A DNA stretch of 64,000 nt, from assembly GCA_045585895.1 (NCBI GenBank), contig JAZMZI010000051.1, positions 21,200-85,199 on the forward strand, written 5' to 3'. The notes beneath the pieces are model-generated. The model was not told the origin of the DNA, ran no database searches, and was given only the letters and a program-made list of their open reading frames with translations. Source of the DNA: SVTX01 sp045585895 (lineage in GTDB: Bacteria > Bacillota > Clostridia > Oscillospirales > CAG-272). The position numbers were made by a program, and so were the translations under genes. Of this stretch, positions 16,267 to 24,570 are shown in pieces. Each line of letters opens with the position of its first letter. The stretch's first letter is position 1.

Positions 16267-17079
16267 ATGATAATCGATTTTCACACCCACGTCTTTCCCG
16301 ACAAAATAGCTGAAAAAACTATCGACGCCTTATCCCGTAAGGCGTCGATACCTCCATTTTCAAACGGCACTTATGCCCGCCTCATGGAAAAAATGGAACA
16401 GGCTGGCGTAGATATCGCCGTAAATCTCCCCGTTGTAACCAACCCCGCTCAGTTTGAAAGCGTTAACCGCTTTGCGGCATCAATAAACGCTGAATTTGCC
16501 GCAAAAGAGCAAAAAATCATCTCTTTTGCGGGTATTCACCCTAATTGCGAGGATATCGAGAGAAAGATGGCAGAGATAAAGTCGCAAGGCTTTCTCGGTG
16601 TCAAGATACACCCCGATTATCAGGAGACTTTTTTTGACGACGGCAGATATATCACAATTCTTGAATGCGCCAAAGATCTTGATCTTGTCGTCACCACCCA
16701 CGCCGGATTTGACGGAGGCTATCCCGATTGTCCGATCCGTTGTACACCCGAAAGAGCAAGAAGGGTGATAGAAAAGGTGGGGCACAAAAAGCTTATTTTA
16801 GCACATCTCGGCGCTAACGAGCTTATTGATGACGTTATCGAAGAGCTTTGCGGTCTCGACGTTTATTTTGATACCGCCTACGTACTTCGTTTCGTGGGTA
16901 GAGATAGATTCATGCAAATCCTTGAAAAACACGGAGAGGACAGAATACTTTTCGCCAGCGACTCGCCTTGGAGCGATATGGCGGCTGATGCAGATATTCT
17001 GCGTTCTTACAATTTAGAAAAAGAAACCGAGGAAAAGATCTTTTGCAATAATGCAAAAACACTCCTCGGAATAGGATAA
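16267..17079 (+). CDS. Metal-dependent amidohydrolase (ACMSD/amidohydrolase-2 type)
   Basis: A 270-residue TIM-barrel hydrolase. The start is the ATG at 16267 (MIIDFHTHVFPDK), two bases after the ACT stop; a frame beginning earlier would overlap ACT. DFHTHVFP supplies metal-binding HxH. GVKIHPDYQ, THAGFDG, LAHLGAN and FASDSPWSDM supply later metal ligands and the catalytic Asp. Relatives decarboxylate or hydrolyse aromatic acids. In this operon it could act on an aromatic intermediate or a conjugate such as an acyl-amino acid, but this is inference from context only. Confidence 0.8.
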   Translation: MIIDFHTHVFPDKIAEKTIDALSRKASIPPFSNGTYARLMEKMEQAGVDIAVNLPVVTNPAQFESVNRFAASINAEFAAKEQKIISFAGIHPNCEDIERKMAEIKSQGFLGVKIHPDYQETFFDDGRYITILECAKDLDLVVTTHAGFDGGYPDCPIRCTPERARRVIEKVGHKKLILAHLGANELIDDVIEELCGLDVYFDTAYVLRFVGRDRFMQILEKHGEDRILFASDSPWSDMAADADILRSYNLEKETEEKIFCNNAKTLLGIG

Positions 17080-17084
17080 AAAAT

Positions 17085-18281
17085 ATGGGAATCAATGAAA
17101 AAACACTGGCGCTTGGCTCCAAGCGCTCTATAATCAGAGAAATATTTGAATACAGCAAGACCCGCGCGGCGGAGATCGGCGCCGAAAACGTTTTCGACTT
17201 CAGCCTCGGAAACCCCAGCGTTCCCGCCCCCGCTGAGGTCAATAACACCATAAAAGAGCTGCTTGACACCGAAAGCAGTCTGCTGCTTCACGGCTACACC
17301 TCGGCACAGGGTGATGCTACCGTGCGCAAGGTGATAGCGGACAGCATTAAAGAGCGTTTCGTCGTGGATATCAGCCCCAATCTCATTTATATGACCTGCG
17401 GCGCGGCGGCTTCGCTTTCGATCTGCTTAAAGGCGGTCATTGCGGAAGGAATTGACGACGAGTGTATCGTATTCGCTCCCTTCTTCACCGAATACCGCGT
17501 ATTTATCGAAAACGCGGGCGGAAAGGTAGTCGTAAGCAAGCCCCGCGAGGGAGATCTGCAAATAGACGTTGCCGATTTTGAGAGCCGCATTACCGAAAAA
17601 ACCAAGTGCGTCATTATCAATTCGCCCAACAACCCCAGCGGCGTAGTCTACCCCGAGGAGACCGTAAAGGCAGTTTGCGAGATACTTGAAAAAAAATCGG
17701 CTGAATACGGCAGAGATATCTACCTTATCGCCGACGAGCCTTACAGAGAGCTGGTTTACACCGAGGTCAAAGTTCCCTATCTTATGAGCTACTACAAGAA
17801 TACCTTGGTCTGCTATTCCTATTCAAAATCGCTGTCTTTGCCCGGTGAGCGTATCGGATATATCGCGGTATGCCCCGAAATGAACGACGCTCAAAGCGTC
17901 TATCTTTCGGTATGCGGCGCGGGACGCTCTCTCGGCTACGTATGCGCCCCCAGCCTCTTCCAGCAGGTTATAGCGAAATGTCAGGGCGCTAAAGTGGATA
18001 TCGAGGTCTACCGCGAGAACCGCGATCTGCTCTACAACAGTCTTACCGAATACGGCTACGATTGCGTCAAGCCCGACGGAGCCTTCTACCTCTTCGTCAA
18101 GGCGCTTGAGGACGATGCTTACGCATTCTACGAGAAGGCAAAGGCGCACGAGATCCTCGTCGTTCCCTGCGACGACTTCGGCATTTCGGGCTACGTCAGG
18201 ATCGCGTATTGCGTCGATAAAGCAAGAGTCGAGAACGCCCTCCCCGCGTTCAAGAAGCTGGCGGAGGAATACGGCAAATAA
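17085..18281 (+). CDS. PLP-dependent class I aminotransferase, likely aromatic
   Basis: A 398-residue fold-type I aminotransferase. INSPNNPSGVVYPEE holds the conserved Asn-Pro. IADEPYRELVY supplies the Asp and Tyr that bind the cofactor ring. YSYSKSLSLPGERIGY supplies the Schiff-base Lys and phosphate-binding residues, and the C-terminal Arg is in VRIAYC. It would convert arylpyruvate and an amino donor to Phe, Tyr or Trp, closing an arylacetate-to-amino-acid route or starting the reverse. It is the last gene of the operon, five bases after the amidohydrolase, and is followed by a strong terminator. Confidence 0.9.
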   Translation: MGINEKTLALGSKRSIIREIFEYSKTRAAEIGAENVFDFSLGNPSVPAPAEVNNTIKELLDTESSLLLHGYTSAQGDATVRKVIADSIKERFVVDISPNLIYMTCGAAASLSICLKAVIAEGIDDECIVFAPFFTEYRVFIENAGGKVVVSKPREGDLQIDVADFESRITEKTKCVIINSPNNPSGVVYPEETVKAVCEILEKKSAEYGRDIYLIADEPYRELVYTEVKVPYLMSYYKNTLVCYSYSKSLSLPGERIGYIAVCPEMNDAQSVYLSVCGAGRSLGYVCAPSLFQQVIAKCQGAKVDIEVYRENRDLLYNSLTEYGYDCVKPDGAFYLFVKALEDDAYAFYEKAKAHEILVVPCDDFGISGYVRIAYCVDKARVENALPAFKKLAEEYGK

Positions 18282-18287
18282 GATATG

Positions 18288-18317
18288 AAAAAAAGCGGCG
18301 AATTCGCCGCTTTTTTC
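18288..18317 (+). terminator. Operon terminator after the aminotransferase
   Basis: A7-AGCGGCGAATTCGCCGCT-T6 is a perfect GC-rich stem with A and T tails. It closes the aromatic operon about seven bases after the last stop codon. Confidence 0.9.
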
Positions 18318-18535
18318 ATTATCTTATTCGCTATATCTGCCGGTTTCACTCCAACATTTATTATAGAACCTTATAGAATCATTTTTCATTATTTACATCT
18401 TTACGTTATCGTTATCGGTGTTGCTATTATTTGATATAATAATATGATTGACCTTGGTTTTTTGTTACGGCCGCACTTAGCGAACACAATTTGTTAACGC
18501 TATGAAGCAGTGCCTTCTTCTATAAAGACGTTTAA

Positions 18536-18922
18536 TTAAAATTCCTCGTCAGCCGCTACTGCGTATGTAGCTGCGTCTACGTTTCTGTTGTAGTTATCGC
18601 AAATAACGATACAGTTGTAAACAGGAACGAACATAAGGATGAAGAGAACGAATGCATTCTTTGCGGGCTTGGTCGAGATACCGTTTGCGTTTGCGATCTT
18701 GATCTGCTGAGAGTGGAACTTAATAGCCCAAACCAGCCAAAGGATTCCGCAGGTAACGAAACCGAGAAGGAGCGCGGGGATAAATCCGATGATCTTCTTT
18801 TCGCCGCAAGCTTCTGCGATCTTATTGCTGTTTTTGGACATTCTTGCAAGGGCAACGAGAGCATAAATTCCGCAGGTTATAAAGGGGAAAATCAAAAGTG
18901 CCCACCATTTTACTTTTTTCAT
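18536..18922 (-). CDS. DUF4234-like small membrane protein
   Basis: A 128-residue protein with three or four hydrophobic helices and the start KKVKWWALLIFPFITCGIYA, typical of DUF4234-type proteins (residues 4-20: short helix, Thr-Cys-Gly-Ile-Tyr turn). The same TCGI turn recurs near residue 57 (GFVTCGILWLVWAIKFH), so it looks like an internal duplication. Function unknown. AAGGAG lies ten bases before the ATG. It is monocistronic between the aromatic operon terminator and the lipase gene. Confidence 0.75.
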   Translation of the reverse strand: MKKVKWWALLIFPFITCGIYALVALARMSKNSNKIAEACGEKKIIGFIPALLLGFVTCGILWLVWAIKFHSQQIKIANANGISTKPAKNAFVLFILMFVPVYNCIVICDNYNRNVDAATYAVAADEEF

Positions 18923-19028
18923 GACAAAACTCCTTTTAAAATATTAATAATAATTTAGGAAATTACTAAATTACGTTAATTCATTATACAATACATTTCG
19001 ACAAATGTCAATACTTTTTCTGACTTTT

Positions 19029-19961
19029 TTATTTTTCAGATAAATAATTCAAAATATCGTTTTTTACCTCGTCATAGGTGAAATCGTTAAGTATTTCATG
19101 GCGAGCGCCCTTATAAAGTATAGCTTTTACGTTATGACCGCGTTTTTTCAGTTTACTTTCTACCTCTCGGATTCCCTTTCCGTAGTTGCCAACGGGGTCG
19201 TCCTCTCCCGCAACCAAGAGGATCGGGATACGGGGCATATTTTTAAACCACGCGCCGCGGTTGCAGTATTTAAGAAGGCGCATAAGGTCGCCCATTGCGC
19301 TGACGGTAAATTTGAAGGTACAATACTCGTCGCTTATATAATTGTTGCGTATGGTCTGATCGGTGGTCAGCCAAGAGCGAGGATTGGCATCGGCGTCGTT
19401 TTTGAATTTGTTATTGTAAGAGCCGAAGGCAAGAGAATACACGAACTCGGAAATATGTCTCTCTCCCTTGAAAAGCTTTATCAGCGAAATAAGGGCTATT
19501 CCAAAGGGCGCGGCGGGATTTCCCCCTCCCGTACCCATAACTATCAGCTTATCGGGACGGGCGTATTTCTCCGTGGCAAGACGGACGATAAACGAACCCA
19601 TGCTGTGTCCCATAAGATAATAAGGAAGTTTATTTTCGGAGTCGTATTCCGATCTTACCGCGTCGGAAAAGACCTTTATATCGCGGCAAAGCAGATCGTA
19701 GCCCTTTTTTGAAGCAATAAAACCCAGCTCGCTTTTATCGTTTACCGTCTTTCCGTGACCCAAATGATCGTAACCGAAGCAGATATATCCCGCCTTTGCA
19801 AGATCGCTCATTATCCTATCGTATCTTGCGATATACTCCGTCATTCCGTGGGCGATATGAAAGAATCCCTTTGCCTCTCCGTCGGGAATATAGACGACAC
19901 CCGAAAGCTTATGTATGCCGTCGCTTGATAAAACCTTATAATCTCTCTTGGTATAAGACAT
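19029..19961 (-). CDS. Alpha/beta hydrolase, monoacylglycerol-lipase/lysophospholipase type
   Basis: A 310-residue cytoplasmic hydrolase. The oxyanion strand is FFHIAHGMTEYIARYD and the nucleophile elbow GHSMGSF. The Asp lies in VAGEDDPVGNYGKG and the His in YKGARHEILND. All are typical of the Serine aminopeptidase S33/monoglyceride lipase group. No signal peptide is visible. It begins one base after glycerol kinase stops, so the pair is translationally linked. That suggests release of glycerol from monoacylglycerol or lysolipid followed by phosphorylation. The substrate is inferred from this neighbour. Confidence 0.85.
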   Translation of the reverse strand: MSYTKRDYKVLSSDGIHKLSGVVYIPDGEAKGFFHIAHGMTEYIARYDRIMSDLAKAGYICFGYDHLGHGKTVNDKSELGFIASKKGYDLLCRDIKVFSDAVRSEYDSENKLPYYLMGHSMGSFIVRLATEKYARPDKLIVMGTGGGNPAAPFGIALISLIKLFKGERHISEFVYSLAFGSYNNKFKNDADANPRSWLTTDQTIRNNYISDEYCTFKFTVSAMGDLMRLLKYCNRGAWFKNMPRIPILLVAGEDDPVGNYGKGIREVESKLKKRGHNVKAILYKGARHEILNDFTYDEVKNDILNYLSEK

Positions 19962-19962
19962 A

Positions 19963-21471
19963 TTATTCCTCTTCCTCCGTAAATATTCTGCAAGCTTTTA
20001 CCGCTCTGCGCCAACCGCTCTGCGCCTTTACTCTCTCGTCTTCGGCTATTTCGGGAAGGAATATCTTACCGGTTCCCGAAAGCCTCGACAGCTCTTCTCT
20101 GCTTTCAAAAAATCCTACGGCGAGACCCGCAAGATACGCCGCACCCGCCGCAGTCGCTTCGGGATTTAATGCGCGTGAGACTTCTATACCGGAAATATCG
20201 CTCTGCATCTGCATAAGCAGATCGTTAGCCGATGCGCCGCCATCAACGCGCAAAGAAGATATTCCGCCGCCGACTGTTGCCTGCATATCGGAGTTCATAG
20301 CCGAGATCACATCCTCGGTCTGATACGCTATCGACTCAAGCGCCGCGCGTATAACGTGATTCTTTCCGACACCGCCCGTAAGACCGACGATAGTTCCTCT
20401 CGCCCTCATATCCCAATAAGGCGCTCCGAGACCCGCAAATGCGGGAACGAGGTAAACGCCGCCGCTGTTTTCCACCTTGCGTGCAAAATATTCACTGTCG
20501 CGGGAGTCGTGTATCAGCTTCATTTCGTCACGAAGCCAACGGACGATAGCGCCGCCTACGAAAACGCTTCCCTCAAGAGCGTATTCAATAGGTCTGCCCT
20601 CCTCCCCCGCGGCAATAGTGGTAAGCAGACCGCTCTTACTCTCGATAGCCTTGTAACCCGTATGAGAAAGCAAGAAACATCCCGTACCGTAAGTATTCTT
20701 CGCTTGACCTGCCTCAAAACAGCATTGACCGAAAAGCGCCGCCTGCTGGTCACCCGCAACGCCCGAAATCGGGAGAGTCGCGCCCATACATTCAAAGCTG
20801 CCGTAGATCTCACTGCTGCTCTTTATCTCGGGCAGAATATTTTTGGGGATCGAGAGCATTTCAAGCATCCTCTCATCCCATTTTCCTGTGTGGATGTTGC
20901 AAAGCATAGTTCTTGACGCGTTTGTTCTGTCGGTAACGAAAACTCTTCCTTCGGTCAGCTTCCAGATAAGCCACGTATCGACCGTTCCTACCAAAAGCTC
21001 TCCGCTCTCGGCAAGCGCTCTTGCACCGTCAACGTTATCAAGGATCCATTTTATCTTCGTACCGCTGAAATAAGGGTCGATGCGAAGTCCCGTAGTTGCC
21101 TTGATATAGTCACCGACACCCATTTCTTCAAGCTCTCTGCAAATATCCGCGGTTCTGCGGCACTGCCAAACTATGGCGCGCGTGATAGGCTTGCCCGTGG
21201 TCTTGTTCCACGCAACCACGGTCTCACGCTGATTGGTAATGCCAACCGCCGCTATCTCCTCGGGGTCAATACCACTCTTGGCAATACACTCGGTAAGCGC
21301 CGCGTACTGATTGGCGTATATCTCCATAGGCTCCTGCTCGACCCAACCCGCATGGGGGTAATACTGGGGAAACTCGTGCTGAGCCATCGAAACGATATTT
21401 GAATTTTTGTCAAAAAGTATCGCTCTTGCGCTGGTAGTTCCCTCGTCAAGGGCAAGAATGTATTTTTTCAT
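19963..21471 (-). CDS. glpK: Glycerol kinase
   Basis: A 502-residue FGGY-family kinase of normal GlpK length. It starts KKYILALDEGTTSARAILFD, with the ATP-binding GTTS, and continues TNQRETVVAWNKTTGKP and WQCRRT. WILDNVDGA and GLGAPYWDMRARGTIVGLTG are GlpK signatures. It makes sn-glycerol-3-phosphate for lipid synthesis or glycolysis. No glpF or glpD is nearby. It sits between a ChrA-type gene and the lipase-like hydrolase in a minus-strand run. Confidence 0.95.
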   Translation of the reverse strand: MKKYILALDEGTTSARAILFDKNSNIVSMAQHEFPQYYPHAGWVEQEPMEIYANQYAALTECIAKSGIDPEEIAAVGITNQRETVVAWNKTTGKPITRAIVWQCRRTADICRELEEMGVGDYIKATTGLRIDPYFSGTKIKWILDNVDGARALAESGELLVGTVDTWLIWKLTEGRVFVTDRTNASRTMLCNIHTGKWDERMLEMLSIPKNILPEIKSSSEIYGSFECMGATLPISGVAGDQQAALFGQCCFEAGQAKNTYGTGCFLLSHTGYKAIESKSGLLTTIAAGEEGRPIEYALEGSVFVGGAIVRWLRDEMKLIHDSRDSEYFARKVENSGGVYLVPAFAGLGAPYWDMRARGTIVGLTGGVGKNHVIRAALESIAYQTEDVISAMNSDMQATVGGGISSLRVDGGASANDLLMQMQSDISGIEVSRALNPEATAAGAAYLAGLAVGFFESREELSRLSGTGKIFLPEIAEDERVKAQSGWRRAVKACRIFTEEEE

Positions 21472-21492
21472 ATCATGTTTACCTTTCGATAA

Positions 21493-22068
21493 TTAAATTA
21501 ATCCGTAAAAGACCATTCCAAGCACCGCGGAGAAAATAATCAAAAGTATTGGCGAGATCTTCTTTTTTATCACATTTTTTGTAAATAACGAGCCTCCTGC
21601 GAGGATTGCGAAAATAGCAATACCGCGAAGGTCGGGCGCAAAACCGCCGCTAACCGTCGTCAGGCTAAAAAGGGTCTTCATAAGCATTATAGCGGCGGTT
21701 GCAAGGATAAGCGCTATAACGCAAGGACGAAGCCCACTCATAAAAGCCTTGACTCCCTTATATTTCATAAGATTTTTAAGCACCATCGCTATGATAAGAA
21801 TAATTATAAACGACGGAAGTACCACGCCGAGAGTTGCGCACAACGCCCCAAAAACACCACCCTGATCACTGCCCACGAATGTCGCCATATTCACGGCGAT
21901 AGGACCCGGTGTTGATTCGGCGACGGCTATCATATTAAGCAACTCTCCGTCACTGAGCCAACCCTTTTGTAGGCAAAGCTCGCGGATAAGGGATATCATC
22001 CCGTAACCGCCTCCGAAGGAAAACGCTCCCACTTCAAGGAACGTAAGAAAAAGCTCTAAATAGATCAT
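21493..22068 (-). CDS. Chromate transporter family (ChrA) half, subunit B
   Basis: A 191-residue short-chain CHR-domain protein with about six helices. The signature is FGGGYGMISLIRELCLQKGW, then AVAESTPGPIAVNMATFVG. Short CHR proteins come as adjacent pairs that together equal a full-length ChrA. Long forms export chromate or import sulfate-like anions; the substrate of Clostridia pairs is mostly unproven. Its start overlaps the preceding chr gene by four bases. Confidence 0.85.
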   Translation of the reverse strand: MIYLELFLTFLEVGAFSFGGGYGMISLIRELCLQKGWLSDGELLNMIAVAESTPGPIAVNMATFVGSDQGGVFGALCATLGVVLPSFIIILIIAMVLKNLMKYKGVKAFMSGLRPCVIALILATAAIMLMKTLFSLTTVSGGFAPDLRGIAIFAILAGGSLFTKNVIKKKISPILLIIFSAVLGMVFYGLI

Positions 22069-22646
22069 GCTCTGCCCTCCTTATTCTTCGCTCTGCCTAC
22101 AAGGTAGAGGACAACTCCGAGAGTACCGCATATAAGTATATAGAACACCGTTGAAAAGTTCACGGCAAAGAGCGAAAACGCTATCATCAAAGCCGCTACC
22201 GCGCATATTACTGACACGTTGAAAGCCGTCTTTTTGATTCCCTTCAGCATCTTAAAGCCTGCCGAAAAAATGATGTAGATAACTCCCACCTGTATTCCCC
22301 TGAAGGCATATTCGACTATTTTAAATGACAAAAACGCGTCGAAGAAAAGCGAGATAAGATATATAACAACGAAAGACGGCAAACACATACCTGCTGTGGC
22401 AACGATTGCGCCGAAAAAGCCCCGGCGCTTGTAGCCTATATAGGTTGCGGCATTGATCGCAATAGGTCCCGGTGTGGACTCGGCTATTGCCGCAAGGTCT
22501 AAAAACTCGTCCTTTTCAAGCCAAGAGCGTTTGCCGACGAACTCGTTTTCAAGCAGAGCTATCATAGCGTAGCCGCCGCCGAACGTAAATGCGCCTATCT
22601 TCATCATCGTGAGGAAGATAGATAAAAGCTCTTTAAAATTTTTCAT
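22065..22646 (-). CDS. Chromate transporter family (ChrA) half, subunit A
   Basis: A 193-residue CHR-domain protein with the same signature as its partner (FTFGGGYAMIALLENEFVGK, AAIAESTPGPIAINAATYIG). Together the two form the usual split ChrA transporter in the membrane. It shares one base with the stop of the UPF0316 gene upstream and overlaps the second chr gene by four bases, so the three are one translation-coupled unit. Confidence 0.85.
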   Translation of the reverse strand: MKNFKELLSIFLTMMKIGAFTFGGGYAMIALLENEFVGKRSWLEKDEFLDLAAIAESTPGPIAINAATYIGYKRRGFFGAIVATAGMCLPSFVVIYLISLFFDAFLSFKIVEYAFRGIQVGVIYIIFSAGFKMLKGIKKTAFNVSVICAVAALMIAFSLFAVNFSTVFYILICGTLGVVLYLVGRAKNKEGRA

Positions 22647-23197
22647 TATTTTACCATTCCGTAGCCGCCCGCATACTTGCTGACCTCGCTGGCAACTACG
22701 AAAACCTTATTATCACACACCGATCTGATTGCTTTCAGGGTTTTGGGCGTCTCGCGGCGGGAGAGCACGATAAATATCATATTCATTTTGTCCTTGGAGC
22801 CGTGGCCTTCAAATACGGTGTAGCCCATATTGTTTTCTTTAAGATACGCGGTGATCTTCGCGGTACTATCGTCGTTTGCTATAAGCTCGAGATTAGAGGT
22901 GCCGAGGGCTATCTTATTTTCAATGGTAGAACCGAGGAAAAGACCCGTCGCGTATCCGATACAGTAGAATACGAGCAAAAGCAGATCGTTTCCGAGAGTT
23001 CCGATGAGCGTGGATATAACAAGACCCCAGATAGTACACTCGATAAATCCGAGTCCCGCCGCTTTAAGTCTCTGACCCTTGACCATCATACAAGTTTTAA
23101 GTGATTGAATAGTTATCTCAACGATCTTCGCCGCGCATACGAGAAGGCAGACGAGGATAGGGCTTATTGCCCTTAAAGCATCTAAAAATTCGGTCAT
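22646..23197 (-). CDS. UPF0316/DUF2179-type membrane protein
   Basis: A 183-residue protein with three N-terminal helices (about residues 12-32, 46-66 and 68-92). A cytoplasmic DUF2179-like domain follows (STAKITAYLKENNMGYTVFE, DKMNMIFIVLSRRETPKTLK). This is the layout of the UPF0316 family; function unknown. It is first in the minus-strand run leading to the chr pair and glpK, with its promoter at 23228-23256. Confidence 0.85.
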   Translation of the reverse strand: MTEFLDALRAISPILVCLLVCAAKIVEITIQSLKTCMMVKGQRLKAAGLGFIECTIWGLVISTLIGTLGNDLLLLVFYCIGYATGLFLGSTIENKIALGTSNLELIANDDSTAKITAYLKENNMGYTVFEGHGSKDKMNMIFIVLSRRETPKTLKAIRSVCDNKVFVVASEVSKYAGGYGMVK

Positions 23198-23227
23198 TTT
23201 AAATCTCCTTTTTACTATTTACATTTT

Positions 23228-23256
23228 ATTTTAACATATTTGAAGCAAAAAATCAA
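23228..23256 (-). promoter_or_regulatory. Promoter of the UPF0316-chr-glpK-lipase run
   Basis: On the minus strand, TTGATT (23251-23256), 17 bp, TAAAAT (23228-23233), about 30 bases before the UPF0316 start. Confidence 0.6.
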
Positions 23257-23273
23257 TATCTGCGCCTCTATTA

Positions 23274-23302
23274 TTGACACAAAAATCTTTTTATGATAAA
23301 AT
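23274..23302 (+). promoter_or_regulatory. Promoter of the dNTPase gene
   Basis: TTGACA (23274-23279), 17 bp, TAAAAT (23297-23302), 30 bases before the dNTPase start and back to back with the minus-strand promoter. Confidence 0.7.
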
Positions 23303-23331
23303 AAAGTATATCCTTTTGAAAGGAGCAAAAT

Positions 23332-24546
23332 ATGAGTCTTAACTACGAATCGCTTTCCGCGGAGATTACCGCAAGAATACAAAACGATATAGTAAACGGC
23401 ACGAGACCTTCTTTCGGCTTTCGTGAGGAGAGAGTTATACGAAGGACCCCCTCGGACAAGGATAATGCAAACGTCTGGCGTACGGCTTTCGTCCGTGATA
23501 TCGACAAAATACTGCACTGCCCGTATTACAACCGTTACGCAGATAAAACGCAGGTATTTTCCTTTTACCGCAACGATGATATTACAAGACGGGCGCTTCA
23601 CGTTCAGCTCGTATCCAGAATTGCGAGAACTATCGGAAAATCCCTCAATCTCAATCTCGACCTTATCGAGGCGATAGCGCTTGGACACGATATCGGACAC
23701 ACTCCCTTCGGCCATGCGGGAGAAAAATATCTTGACGAGATCTACTTTGCCCACACGGGAAGGCATTTTTCTCACAATATTCACTCGGTAAGAGTGCTTG
23801 ACGGAATTTATCCCTACAACGTAAGCCTTCAGACCCTTTCGGGCATCGCCAGCCACGACGGTGAGCTTGAGCTCGCCGAGTATTATCCCAAGGAGTTGAC
23901 CTCGTTCGAGGAATTCGACTCTCTTATCGAGGGCTGTTATACAGACAAAGCAAACGTGCGCCGTCTCGTCCCCTCCACCCTTGAGGGCTGCGTTATGCGA
24001 ATCTCCGACATAATTGCATATCTCGGCAAGGACCGTCAGGATGCTATGCGCGCGAAGATGATAGACTCCGAGGATTTCGAGGGTGGAGAGATAGGCAGTA
24101 AGAACGCCGAGATAATCAATAATCTCGTGGTCAACATTATTGAAAACAGCTACGGCAAGCCCTATATAAAGCTTGACGAAAAGCATTTTAATGCTCTCTC
24201 AGCTCTTAAGCAGGAGAATTACAGTAAGATATATCTCTCCGACACGGTCAAAAAGGAGTTTGACGCGAAGATAAAGCCTATGATGGTGGAGCTATACGAA
24301 AAGCTGCTGTCCGACCTTAATTCGGGTATCAAGGATTCGCCCGTATTTACCCAACATATCGATTACGTCAACGAAGCGCATTACACGCGAAAGATCCCGT
24401 ATGAGGAGACCGAGCCAAATCAGATCGTGGTTGATTACATAGCGAGCATGACCGACGATTACTTCATCGACCTCCACAGCTATCTCTTTCCCGACAGTGA
24501 ACACAAGATAGAGTATCACGGTTATTTTGACGGCTACGGTAAATAA
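23332..24546 (+). CDS. dgt: Deoxyguanosinetriphosphate triphosphohydrolase-like HD protein
   Basis: A 404-residue HD-domain protein. RTAFVRDIDKILHC and ADKTQVF are followed by the metal-binding EAIALGHDIGHTPFGHAGEKYL, all as in dGTPase/dNTPase proteins. MRISDIIAYLGKDRQDA matches the later family block. It would remove triphosphate from dNTPs and so control the nucleotide pool. The length and motif order are normal. It has its own promoter and AAAGGAG, and is followed after 24 bases by pepT, which may be read through. Confidence 0.85.
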   Translation: MSLNYESLSAEITARIQNDIVNGTRPSFGFREERVIRRTPSDKDNANVWRTAFVRDIDKILHCPYYNRYADKTQVFSFYRNDDITRRALHVQLVSRIARTIGKSLNLNLDLIEAIALGHDIGHTPFGHAGEKYLDEIYFAHTGRHFSHNIHSVRVLDGIYPYNVSLQTLSGIASHDGELELAEYYPKELTSFEEFDSLIEGCYTDKANVRRLVPSTLEGCVMRISDIIAYLGKDRQDAMRAKMIDSEDFEGGEIGSKNAEIINNLVVNIIENSYGKPYIKLDEKHFNALSALKQENYSKIYLSDTVKKEFDAKIKPMMVELYEKLLSDLNSGIKDSPVFTQHIDYVNEAHYTRKIPYEETEPNQIVVDYIASMTDDYFIDLHSYLFPDSEHKIEYHGYFDGYGK

Positions 24547-24570
24547 GAATTAAAAATGGAGAATACAAAA

